Origin: Prolixibacteraceae bacterium UBA6029
Lineage (GTDB): Bacteria; Bacteroidota; Bacteroidia; Bacteroidales; Prolixibacteraceae
Length of the DNA stretch: 24,788 nt
NCBI GenBank assembly: GCA_002429385.1
Contig: DIZL01000047.1
Span: 19,371 to 44,158 of the forward strand
Reading direction: 5' to 3'
In this document: positions 14,929 to 22,636 of the stretch, piece by piece
How the letters are laid out: each line of letters opens with the position of its first letter
Numbering within the stretch: the first letter of the stretch is position 1
Position numbers and translations under genes: made by a program
The notes under the pieces: model-generated
The model's input: the letters and a program-made list of their open reading frames with translations, nothing else
Databases searched by the model: none
Told to the model about the DNA's origin: nothing

Positions 14929-15771
14929 ATGAACAAACACGCAGTAAAAGCAGCACGCAAACTCATTGAACTTGCATTGGCCGAAGACGTAGGTGACGGG
15001 GACATTACAACTGACAACATTGTTCCCTCAGGAATAAGGCGGAAGGCCAAAATGGTTGCAAAGGCCGATGGTGTAGTAGCCGGTCTTCCTGTAGCCGAAA
15101 TGGTTTTTAGAAAACTTGATCGTGACCTGGTTTGGAATGAACTGACTCCGGATGGCACTAAAGTAAAAAGCGGGGATGTGATGGTCGAATTTGAAGGATC
15201 ATACCGGGCACTGTTGACGGGTGAACGAACAGCACTTAATTTCCTGCAGCGTTTATCAGGAATTGCTACCATGTCAGCCATATATGCCGATGCGGTTAAG
15301 GATTTTCAAACCGTAATCCTGGATACGAGGAAAACCCTTCCGGGATTTAACAAGCTTGATAAGTATGCAGTAAAGACGGGCGGAGCCAGCAACCATCGTA
15401 TTGGACTTCATGATATGGCCATGATCAAGGACAATCACATTGAAGTGGCCGGCGGAATCACAGCTGCTGTAACAGCAGTTCGCAACAGCATTGAACACGG
15501 AATTAAGATAGAAGTTGAAACCACTACCCTTGAACAGGTTCAGGAAGCAATTGACGCAAAGGTGGACATCATCATGCTCGACAATATGGACGTGGCAACT
15601 ATGCGTAAAGGGGTTGAACTGATTGCGGGCAGAGCAAAAACTGAAGCATCAGGAAACATTACCCTAGAGCGCTTACGCGATGTAGCAGCCACCGGAGTGG
15701 ATTATATTTCAATCGGAGCGCTAACCCATTCGGTCAGTGCGATGGATATCAGCCAACGTATAGAAGATTAA
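14929..15771 (+). CDS. nadC: Nicotinate-nucleotide pyrophosphorylase (carboxylating) NadC
   Basis: NadC converts quinolinate and PRPP to nicotinate mononucleotide, CO2 and pyrophosphate, two steps after NadB. At 280 residues it has normal length. Recognisable parts are LALAEDVGDGDITTDNIVPS near the start, LLTGERTALNFLQRLSGIAT, ILDTRKTLPGFNKLDKYAVK with the basic PRPP/quinolinate residues, GGASNHRIGLHDMAMIKDNH, IKIEVETTTLEQVQEAIDAK, DIIMLDNMD and ISIGALTHSVSAMDISQRIE at the end. It lies 3 bp after nadB and 3 bp before the TTG start of coaX, so the three form one tightly packed operon. Confidence 0.96.
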   Translation: MNKHAVKAARKLIELALAEDVGDGDITTDNIVPSGIRRKAKMVAKADGVVAGLPVAEMVFRKLDRDLVWNELTPDGTKVKSGDVMVEFEGSYRALLTGERTALNFLQRLSGIATMSAIYADAVKDFQTVILDTRKTLPGFNKLDKYAVKTGGASNHRIGLHDMAMIKDNHIEVAGGITAAVTAVRNSIEHGIKIEVETTTLEQVQEAIDAKVDIIMLDNMDVATMRKGVELIAGRAKTEASGNITLERLRDVAATGVDYISIGALTHSVSAMDISQRIED

Positions 15772-15774
15772 TCA

Positions 15775-16512
15775 TTGATAAATCTGGTAATCGACATAGG
15801 TAACAGCCGCACAAAGATCGCTTTATTCAATGAACACGACCTGATGTTAAATGTTACAGTTGATCGCTTAACGCCCGATCATCTGAAGATGTTGAAAGAT
15901 GAACAACCTCAGTTAAATAAGGTAATCCTTTCATCGGTCAAGGCTGTTGAGCCTGAAATTACAGGCTATCTATCCGGGAATTTTGAATTTTTTATTGAGC
16001 TTGATCATTTGACCCGGCTACCGATAGAAAATATTTACGAGACACCGGAGACTCTGGGGAAAGATCGTCTTGCGGCAGCGGTCGGGGCCAACGAACTTTT
16101 TCCTGATCAGAATCTTTTAATCATTGATGCAGGAACTGCAATAACATATGATCTTGTTTCAGAAAAAAATCAATTTGTTGGAGGAAATATTTCACCAGGA
16201 CTGGAAATGCGTTTCAAGGCATTGAATCATTTTACGGAAAAACTTCCTCTTATCAACTATTCCAATGAATTTCAACCAATTGGAAGAAACACCACAGATG
16301 CTATCCGGGCCGGAGTTCAAAATGGTATTCTATTTGAGATGGCCCAGACAATTGATTTATTTAACAGAAATTACCAAAATTTACATATCATTATGACAGG
16401 GGGTGATTCTAATTTTTTTGATAAAAAATTAAATTATTCCATATTTGTACACTTTAATTTAACCCTAATTGGTTTAAACAGGATTCTGGAATACAATGCT
16501 AAAAAGAAATAA
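15775..16512 (+). CDS. coaX: Type III pantothenate kinase CoaX
   Basis: CoaX phosphorylates pantothenate, the first step of coenzyme A synthesis. This 245-residue protein has the ASKHA-fold motifs in order: phosphate loop VIDIGNSRTKIALF at the N-terminus, ETPETLGKDRLAAAVGA, LLIIDAGTAITYDLV with the catalytic Asp, GGNISPGLEMRFKAL and IIMTGGDSNFF. The start is the TTG at 15775, 3 bp after the nadC stop; no in-frame ATG exists before the phosphate loop. A rare start codon in a packed operon suggests translation coupled to nadC. The end overlaps the start of the next gene by 17 bases in another frame. Confidence 0.93.
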   Translation: MINLVIDIGNSRTKIALFNEHDLMLNVTVDRLTPDHLKMLKDEQPQLNKVILSSVKAVEPEITGYLSGNFEFFIELDHLTRLPIENIYETPETLGKDRLAAAVGANELFPDQNLLIIDAGTAITYDLVSEKNQFVGGNISPGLEMRFKALNHFTEKLPLINYSNEFQPIGRNTTDAIRAGVQNGILFEMAQTIDLFNRNYQNLHIIMTGGDSNFFDKKLNYSIFVHFNLTLIGLNRILEYNAKKK

Positions 16513-17806
16513 TGCACTATCAGTCGTGATCGTTTTGATACTCTGTGGATTATCTGGCTATGCGCAAAACAACAACACCACCTCTCCCTACTCCAGATAT
16601 GGATTAGGAGATTTAGATCATTACTCGTTTGGACGATCTGCAGCCATGGGAGGAGCTTCACTCGGAAGCCGCCACAGCCTTCAGATCAATTCGGCCAATC
16701 CTGCCTCTTATACTGCCAACGATAGCTTATCATTTCTTTTTGATTTCGGCATTGACGGAACCTTTTCGAAATATCATAGCAATACAGGCTCCTTGAAGGC
16801 CAATGATGTCAATTTCAGGTATTTTTCATTTAGCTGGCCGGTAACCAAATGGTTTGGCATGGGAATGGGCATTCAACCATTCTCGGACATGGGGTACGAA
16901 GTTGCCTTTAATGATGATTTAGCCGGTGTAGGAAAAGTATATCAAAATTATGCGGGCGAAGGAAGTACTTCCAAATCATTTCTGGGCGCTTCAATTAGTC
17001 CGTTTAAAGGGCTGTCTATCGGAGCAAATCTGAATTACATATTTGGACGACTTAATCAGAATACGGCAATTACCTCTGACAATGCCAGTCTTTATTACAT
17101 CTCAAAGACTGAGGGTACCCGTCTTCGTGACTTCACCCTCACCTATGGTCTTCAATATGACCTAAAACTCAAAAAGGATCAGTTTCTTACTTTTGGGTTA
17201 ACATTCGAAAAGCAGACCGACATTACGGTATTGCATCGGGTATTTTCATATCAGTCTATTACCGTCGGAACAACTGCACTCACCGATACTCTTGAAAACC
17301 AACCTGAAGGCAAAGCTAAACTAAGACTTCCTGCAACATTTGGATTTGGCCTGTCATACAATAAGATCGACAAACTTGAGATCAATTTTGATTATTATCA
17401 TGCCGGATGGAGCAATTCTAAAACCAATCTGGTTTATAATCCCGCTGATAAAACATATATGACAGAAAAGGATCCATTATTAACTAACCTGAACCGCTTC
17501 TCGGCCGGAATTGAATATATCCCCGAAGCCATGTCGATTCGAAGTTATATGAAAAGGGTCAAATACCGGGCAGGATTTCATTATGAGAACTCGTACCTGA
17601 AATTAAACAACCACCAGATCAATGAAACCGGAATAAGTCTTGGAGCAGGATTTCCACTTCCCAAATCAAGATCAACTATCAATTTAGGTGTTGAGTTTGG
17701 AAAACAGGGGACGACAAGCGACAATCTGGTAAGTAACAATTACACCAAATTAAGCCTTTACCTTAATTTCTATGATTATTGGTTCGTGAAACACAAATTT
17801 AATTAG
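16496..17806 (+). CDS. Predicted outer-membrane beta-barrel protein
   Basis: This 436-residue secreted protein has signal peptide MLKRNNALSVVIVLILCGLS and a likely cleavage after GYA before Q. The mature start SPYSRYGLGDLDHYSFGRSA then MGGASLGSRH, INSANPASYTANDSLSFLFD is a signature I associate with a conserved Bacteroidota outer-membrane family found next to coaX. It recalls the N-terminus of FadL-like or PorV-like barrels, but I do not assign a substrate. The rest alternates short strands with aromatic girdle residues and ends in strand-like LSLYLNFYDYWFVKHKF. The start overlaps the end of coaX by 17 bases, so translation is probably coupled. A strong terminator at 17843-17886 closes the transcript. 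Confidence 0.75.
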   Translation: MLKRNNALSVVIVLILCGLSGYAQNNNTTSPYSRYGLGDLDHYSFGRSAAMGGASLGSRHSLQINSANPASYTANDSLSFLFDFGIDGTFSKYHSNTGSLKANDVNFRYFSFSWPVTKWFGMGMGIQPFSDMGYEVAFNDDLAGVGKVYQNYAGEGSTSKSFLGASISPFKGLSIGANLNYIFGRLNQNTAITSDNASLYYISKTEGTRLRDFTLTYGLQYDLKLKKDQFLTFGLTFEKQTDITVLHRVFSYQSITVGTTALTDTLENQPEGKAKLRLPATFGFGLSYNKIDKLEINFDYYHAGWSNSKTNLVYNPADKTYMTEKDPLLTNLNRFSAGIEYIPEAMSIRSYMKRVKYRAGFHYENSYLKLNNHQINETGISLGAGFPLPKSRSTINLGVEFGKQGTTSDNLVSNNYTKLSLYLNFYDYWFVKHKFN

Positions 17807-17842
17807 CAAAACAATAATTCAGGAATTACCCGAATTGAAAAG

Positions 17843-17886
17843 AGCATTGCATTTCTTTACAGAAGGAAATGCAATGCTTTTCTTTT
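17843..17886 (+). terminator. Rho-independent terminator after the nadB-to-OMP operon
   Basis: AGCATTGCATTTC (17843-17855) and GAAATGCAATGCT (17866-17878) form a perfect 13-bp stem with a 10-nt loop, followed by TTTCTTTT. It lies 36 bp after the OMP stop. Confidence 0.85.
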
Positions 17887-17978
17887 AATTACTTTTTATT
17901 CATAGTTTTGTCAAATCAAATTGGAACGAACTCTTAATCCTCTGAATGACCTTTCAATTGTAAAATTTGAACGATACA

Positions 17979-18584
17979 ATGACCCTTAGAAATTCATATA
18001 ACAAAATAGCAAGAGTTGGCAGATTCAGTCTGGACAGAATTAATGTTTCTGTACTTTTTGCTTTTGTTTACCTGTTTTTACTCACTTCGTGCGAGAATGA
18101 CATTGCCAAAATCAAATCCTTAGCCGCTACCGAAGATTTACCGGCAGTAACAGCAGAAGGAGTTGAAAGGCTGGAATCTGACTCTACAGTGATCCGGTAC
18201 AAAATGCAGACGCCGGAATTAATCATGCATTCGAATGAAAAGGACCCATATTTTGAGTTCCCCAAAGGCGTTAAAATCGAGAAGTATGACGCCAAAATGA
18301 ATATTGTTTCGAGTATCACTGCCCAATATGCAAAGAATTTTACTTCGGATGACCGAATGGAAGCTAAAAACAATGTAGTTGCTGTAAATCTGCAAGGGGA
18401 TACGCTAAAAACCGAATATTTGGTTTATGACACACGCAAACAAAAGATTTACTCGGATCAATTTGTAAAAATCATTCGTAAAGATCAGATAATTACCGGT
18501 GTGGGTTTTGAGTCCAATCAGGATTTCACCTCTTACCATATAAAAAATCCCACAGGACATGTATATGTGGACGTAGGGAAATAA
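17979..18584 (+). CDS. lptC: LPS export ABC transporter periplasmic protein LptC (lipoprotein form)
   Basis: LptC receives lipopolysaccharide from the LptBFG transporter and passes it to LptA across the periplasm. I start at the ATG at 17979 (201 residues) rather than the TTG at 17967, which is part of a -7-like TAAAATTTG. The N-terminus is long (about 22 residues), then VSVLFAFVYLFLLTSC gives a lipobox with Cys38, so a lipoprotein is predicted, as is common for Bacteroidota LptC. The periplasmic jellyroll follows: SDSTVIRYKMQTPELIMHSN, YFEFPKGVKIEKYDAKMNIV, SSITAQYAKNFTSDDRMEAK, NNVVAVNLQGDTLKTEYLVY and the final GVGFESNQDFTSYHIKNPTG. It starts a new unit after the terminator. The CorC-like gene begins 7 bp after its stop. 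Confidence 0.85.
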   Translation: MTLRNSYNKIARVGRFSLDRINVSVLFAFVYLFLLTSCENDIAKIKSLAATEDLPAVTAEGVERLESDSTVIRYKMQTPELIMHSNEKDPYFEFPKGVKIEKYDAKMNIVSSITAQYAKNFTSDDRMEAKNNVVAVNLQGDTLKTEYLVYDTRKQKIYSDQFVKIIRKDQIITGVGFESNQDFTSYHIKNPTGHVYVDVGK

Positions 18585-18591
18585 AGCCAGT

Positions 18592-19863
18592 ATGGATTTA
18601 CTTATAGTTATAATTGTTACAATTTTGTTTTCTGCGTTTTTCTCCGGAATGGAGATTGCATTTATTACTGCGAACCGGCTAAGGCTTGAACTTGATAAGA
18701 AGCAAAATGTGGTCTTTTCAAGTCTTGTTTCTCTTTTTACAAGAAAACCCGGACAATTCATTGCGACCATGCTTGTCGGAAATAACCTGGCATTGGTCAT
18801 TTATGGTATTGCCTTTGCTAAATTGCTTAAGCCATTTCTTGATTTGTATATACATTCCAACACAATAGTCCTGATTGTACAAACAATCATTTCAACAATA
18901 ATCATTCTGGCTACAGCAGAATATTTGCCCAAGATGCTTTTTCGCATCAATCCAAACAGAGTGCTCCGGTTTTTTACAATTCCAATTGCCTTTTTCTATT
19001 TTTTGTTTTATCCGGTGACCAGGATTACCATGGTGATTTCAATATTCGTTCTTAGAGTTTTTCTGAATGAGCGAATAAAAAATGTAGATGAAAAAATAGT
19101 TTTTAGCCGTATTGATCTGGATCATTTTGTAAACGAATCTGAAAACATCAAGACCGCCCAATCCAATACTGAGATCGATAACGAAGTTAAACTTTTCAGA
19201 AACGCCCTCGATTTTACCAAAGTAAAGCTTCGGGATATTATGGTTCCGCGAACTGAAATAGTTGCCCTTGACATTGAATCTACCATTGAAGAACTTCATC
19301 AAAAATTCATCGAAACAGGCTATTCCCGCATTTTATTTTATTCGGGAAACATCGAAAACATCATTGGGTATGTTCACCATTCAGTCATATTTAACAATCC
19401 GGATTCAGTTAAATCTAATCTTCGAAAGATATTAATTGTACCGGAAACTATGCCAGCCAGTATATTACTGAGTAGATTTATCCAGCAAAGATTAAGCATG
19501 GCAATCGTAGTTGACGAATTTGGCGGTACTGCTGGAATGGTTACGAGCGAGGATATTCTGGAAGAAATATTTGGAGAAATAGAGGATGAACACGACACCA
19601 CAGATCTGATCAAAAAGCAGATTGCATCAGGAGAATTTATTTTTTCCGGTCGTCTTGAACTCGATGAGCTGAATGAATCCTTCAATCTTGAATTCCCTGA
19701 GAATGAAGATTTCGAGACCCTTGCCGGGTTTATTCTCTTTAATTACGAAAGCATTCCCCGAATTAATACGGTAATAACAATCGATCAGTACCGATTCAAA
19801 ATACTGAAAGTGTCCAATACAAAAATTGAATTGGTACACCTTAATATATTGGACAATAACTAA
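18592..19863 (+). CDS. Hemolysin/CorC family protein (CNNM-CBS-CorC domains)
   Basis: This is a 423-residue inner-membrane protein. The N-terminal CNNM (DUF21) domain spans about residues 1-185, with ILFSAFFSGMEIAFITANRL and MLVGNNLALVIYGIAFAKLL plus further helices. Two CBS repeats follow (about 200-330), including KLRDIMVPRTEIVALDIEST, ETGYSRILFYSGN and LSMAIVVDEFGGTAGMVTSE-type sequence ending in DILEEIFGEIEDEHD. The C-terminal CorC/HlyC domain (about 340-420) includes GRLELDELNESFNLEFP and ETLAGFILFNYESIPR. Relatives are implicated in magnesium or cobalt export rather than true haemolysis. It lies 7 bp after lptC; a PpiD-type gene follows after 95 bp. Confidence 0.9.
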   Translation: MDLLIVIIVTILFSAFFSGMEIAFITANRLRLELDKKQNVVFSSLVSLFTRKPGQFIATMLVGNNLALVIYGIAFAKLLKPFLDLYIHSNTIVLIVQTIISTIIILATAEYLPKMLFRINPNRVLRFFTIPIAFFYFLFYPVTRITMVISIFVLRVFLNERIKNVDEKIVFSRIDLDHFVNESENIKTAQSNTEIDNEVKLFRNALDFTKVKLRDIMVPRTEIVALDIESTIEELHQKFIETGYSRILFYSGNIENIIGYVHHSVIFNNPDSVKSNLRKILIVPETMPASILLSRFIQQRLSMAIVVDEFGGTAGMVTSEDILEEIFGEIEDEHDTTDLIKKQIASGEFIFSGRLELDELNESFNLEFPENEDFETLAGFILFNYESIPRINTVITIDQYRFKILKVSNTKIELVHLNILDNN

Positions 19864-19902
19864 AATAAAAATTGATTTGAGAGGTTTAATATTGAAAATT
19901 AT

Positions 19903-19910
19903 TATCTTCG
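19903..19910 (+). promoter_or_regulatory. Possible promoter of the PpiD-type gene
   Basis: TATCTTCG differs from TAnnTTTG by one base. TTTG at 19876-19879 lies 23 bp upstream as a possible -33 element. The leader to the ATG at 19959 is about 40 nt. Confidence 0.35.
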
Positions 19911-19958
19911 TCCCACGAAAAATTCAATCGAATAACTATAATAAAATAAATACAGTAA

Positions 19959-22076
19959 ATGGCTACATTACAGAACATAAGGAATCGTGGAGGTTTATTG
20001 GTAGCGATCGTAATCGGTCTTGCCTTAGGCGCATTTATTCTGGGCGACATGCTTAATTCAGGAAGCAAATTGATGACACCCAGCAAGATGAAAATATTGG
20101 AAATTGACGGTGAATCCGTCCAATATCCTGATTTTCAGAGAAAAGTTGAAGAACTTTCTGAGGTGTACAAAATGAATACCCAGAAAACTACAATCGATGA
20201 AAACACATGGGAACAGATACGTGAACAAGTTTGGCAAGGTTATCTTCAGGAAAATATCATCGGTAATGCAACCGAAAAACTTGGCATTGGAGTTACCCCG
20301 GATGAACTTTTCGATTTGGTACAGGGGAATAATCCCCACCCCATTATTCAGCAACTTTTCAAGAATCCCAAAACAGGAGCTGTGGACAAATCAACTATTA
20401 TTCAGTTCCTGAAATCGCTTGAAACCAACGCAACTGCTCAGCAAAAAACATATTGGTTATATATAGAAAGTCAAATTAAACTGGACAGACTTCGCACAAA
20501 ATACAACAGCCTTGTATCGAAAGGTTTGGATGTAACAACTGAGGAAGCCCAGAAAAGTTTGGATGCAAAAAACAAAAATGTAAACTTCCAGTATGTAGTT
20601 CTGAATTATTCTACTGTTTCAGATGCAACGGTAAATGTTTCTGACAACGAACTGAAGGAGTATTACAACAAACATAAAGATGAGTATAAACAGGAGAAGA
20701 CCCGTAAAATTGAATACATCACTTTTGAAGTACTGCCGTCGACATCCGATATTGCCAATACTCAGAAATGGTTAAACGACATCAAACCGGAATTTGTAGC
20801 AGCAACTGACAACAAGCAATTTGTCAGTGTAAACTCAGATCTTCCATATGATCTTGGGTTCAGCAAAAAAGAAGAACTTTCTCCTGCTTTAGGTGTATGG
20901 GCATTTAGTGCACAACCAGGCGATTTTTACGGACCCTATTTAGAAAACAACGAATACAAATTAGCTAAACTGGATCAGTTTAAAATGATGCCCGATTCGG
21001 TTGAGGCAAGCCATATCCTTATCAATCCGCAAACTGTTGGAAGTATTGAGAAAGCAAAGGCAAAAATTGACAGTATCAAAAGACTGATTGAATTTGGTGC
21101 AGATTTCGCTGTTATGGCAAAGAAGTTTTCTGAAGATCAGGGTTCTGCTGCAAAAGGCGGAAGTCTTGGCTGGTTTAAACGCAAACAAATGGTTCCTGAA
21201 TTTGAAGAAGTTGCTTTCACAGGAGAAATAAATAAACTTAATATCGCATACTCACGCTTTGGATATCACCTGATCAAAACAACGAAAAAAGGTAAAGAAA
21301 CAAATGTGGTTCGTATTGCAATATTGGCCAGAAAGGTTGAACCAAGTTCCGATACTTATCAAAAGGTTTATTCTGAAGTCAGCAAGTTCGCCAGCGAAAA
21401 TCAGACAACTGAAGCTTTTAACAAAGCAGTAGTAGCTCAGAAACTGGATAAGAAAATGGCCACGCTGAAAGAAAACGACCGCGAAGTTCCGGGTCTTGAA
21501 TCTTCACGCCAATTTGTAAAGGCTGCGTTTAATGCTGATTTGGGTAAGATTTTGGTCAACAATGAAAATTCAACAATCTTTGAATTTGGAAACAAATTCG
21601 TGATTGGAGATTTGACCGCAACAACAGAAGAAGGAAATTCCACCTTCGAGGAAGCTAAAATTCGTGTTGATCTGGTTGTACGCAAAGAGAAAAAAGCCCA
21701 AATGCTTGCAGATAAATTAAAAAGTGCCGCATCAGGTCAATCTGATTTATCAAGTGTTGCTTCCAAACTTTCCACTGAAGTCAAAAATGCAGCAGGCATT
21801 AACTTTAACAGTTATTCAATTCCTGCAATAGGGGCTGAACCAGCTGTGATTGGAACCGTTTGTTATTTGCCTGAAGGTAAAATTTCAGCGCCAATCGAAG
21901 GGAACAATGGTGTTTATCTTGCAAAGATCAATACTGTTACTACAAATGCAGACAAGGATGTAAAAGGCGAGAAAAAGCGTCTTGAACAATCGCTGGGTTA
22001 CAGAGTCGGATCCGAGGCTTTTGAATCGCTCAAAAAGGTAGCCGAGATAACGGACAGACGAGCAAAATTCTATTAA
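19959..22076 (+). CDS. PpiD/SurA-type periplasmic peptidyl-prolyl isomerase
   Basis: This 705-residue foldase is anchored by one N-terminal helix (GGLLVAIVIGLALGAFILGD, residues 11-30) with the rest in the periplasm. A SurA-like N-terminal chaperone domain follows (ILEIDGESVQYPDFQRKVEE, then TWEQIREQVWQGYLQENIIG and LGIGVTPDELFDLV). The parvulin (PPIC) domain lies at about residues 345-450: VEASHILIN, FGADFAVMAKKFSED, AAKGGSLGWFKRKQMVPEFE and FGYHLIKTTKK. A second, degenerate parvulin-like part lies near 580-700. The architecture matches bacterial PpiD and the Bacteroidota SurA N-terminal proteins. It should help outer-membrane and secreted proteins fold. It is followed at once by a strong terminator. 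Confidence 0.9.
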   Translation: MATLQNIRNRGGLLVAIVIGLALGAFILGDMLNSGSKLMTPSKMKILEIDGESVQYPDFQRKVEELSEVYKMNTQKTTIDENTWEQIREQVWQGYLQENIIGNATEKLGIGVTPDELFDLVQGNNPHPIIQQLFKNPKTGAVDKSTIIQFLKSLETNATAQQKTYWLYIESQIKLDRLRTKYNSLVSKGLDVTTEEAQKSLDAKNKNVNFQYVVLNYSTVSDATVNVSDNELKEYYNKHKDEYKQEKTRKIEYITFEVLPSTSDIANTQKWLNDIKPEFVAATDNKQFVSVNSDLPYDLGFSKKEELSPALGVWAFSAQPGDFYGPYLENNEYKLAKLDQFKMMPDSVEASHILINPQTVGSIEKAKAKIDSIKRLIEFGADFAVMAKKFSEDQGSAAKGGSLGWFKRKQMVPEFEEVAFTGEINKLNIAYSRFGYHLIKTTKKGKETNVVRIAILARKVEPSSDTYQKVYSEVSKFASENQTTEAFNKAVVAQKLDKKMATLKENDREVPGLESSRQFVKAAFNADLGKILVNNENSTIFEFGNKFVIGDLTATTEEGNSTFEEAKIRVDLVVRKEKKAQMLADKLKSAASGQSDLSSVASKLSTEVKNAAGINFNSYSIPAIGAEPAVIGTVCYLPEGKISAPIEGNNGVYLAKINTVTTNADKDVKGEKKRLEQSLGYRVGSEAFESLKKVAEITDRRAKFY

Positions 22077-22090
22077 TAGATTATAACAGG

Positions 22091-22120
22091 AAAAAAGCGG
22101 GCTAATAACCCGCTTTTTTT
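22091..22120 (+). terminator. Rho-independent terminator after the PpiD-type gene
   Basis: AAAAAAGCGGG (22091-22101), loop CTAATAA, and CCCGCTTTTTTT (22109-22120) form a strong stem with a T tract, 15 bp past the stop. The A tract makes it potentially bidirectional. Confidence 0.93.
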
Positions 22121-22150
22121 ATATGTTTTTCTGATGTAAATGCCAAAGAT

Positions 22151-22552
22151 ATGGAAGGCAAGATAAAAAAGCTTGAACAATTATTGAGGAACGACCGGTT
22201 TGCCAATCACAACAATATACGCCTTATTTCGTTCGGCAATGGTGAAGCAGTTGCAGAACTGACTGTTTCCGAAATGCATCTGAATGGTGTAGACATCATC
22301 CATGGAGGCGCACTATTTACCCTGGCAGATTTTGCTTTTGCAGCTGCCTCAAATTCACATGGAAGAATTGCCGTTGCCTCAAATGCAAGCATTAACTTTT
22401 TTAAGGGTGTTTCGTCGGGAAAGCTAACGGCAAAAGCAAAAGAACTCAACTCCGGTAAGACCTTATCAACTTATACAGTGGAAATTGCCGACGAAAAGAA
22501 TTCCATCATTGCTTTTTTTAGTGGAACGGCTTTCCTGAAGGGCGAATATTAA
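22151..22552 (+). CDS. PaaI-family hotdog thioesterase
   Basis: This 133-residue protein has a single hotdog domain of the PaaI/YdiI type, which hydrolyses acyl- or aryl-CoA thioesters. The key motif is LNGVDIIHGGALFTLADFAF, where the HGG turn leads into the central helix and the acidic residue (Asp in LADFAF) is the usual catalytic position. The following strands are AVASNASINFFKGVSSGKLT and KELNSGKTLSTYTVEI. The length is normal. The N-terminus EGKIKKLEQLLRNDRFANHN fits the family. The start ATG at 22151 lies 30 bp past the terminator, so it has its own promoter or read-through. The substrate is unknown. Confidence 0.88.
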   Translation: MEGKIKKLEQLLRNDRFANHNNIRLISFGNGEAVAELTVSEMHLNGVDIIHGGALFTLADFAFAAASNSHGRIAVASNASINFFKGVSSGKLTAKAKELNSGKTLSTYTVEIADEKNSIIAFFSGTAFLKGEY

Positions 22553-22583
22553 CTTCGAAGGTATATTGACCAGTATTTAAACG

Positions 22584-22608
22584 ATTGGCCAATTTTTATA
22601 TAAATTTG
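22584..22608 (+). promoter_or_regulatory. guaB promoter -7 element with upstream palindrome
   Basis: TAAATTTG at 22601-22608 is a perfect TAnnTTTG element 28 bp before the ATG. ATTGGCCAAT at 22584-22593 is a perfect 10-bp palindrome just upstream, overlapping the promoter spacer; it may be an operator or chance. Confidence 0.5.
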
Positions 22609-22636
22609 CACAATTACCCATTAAAATAACAACTCT

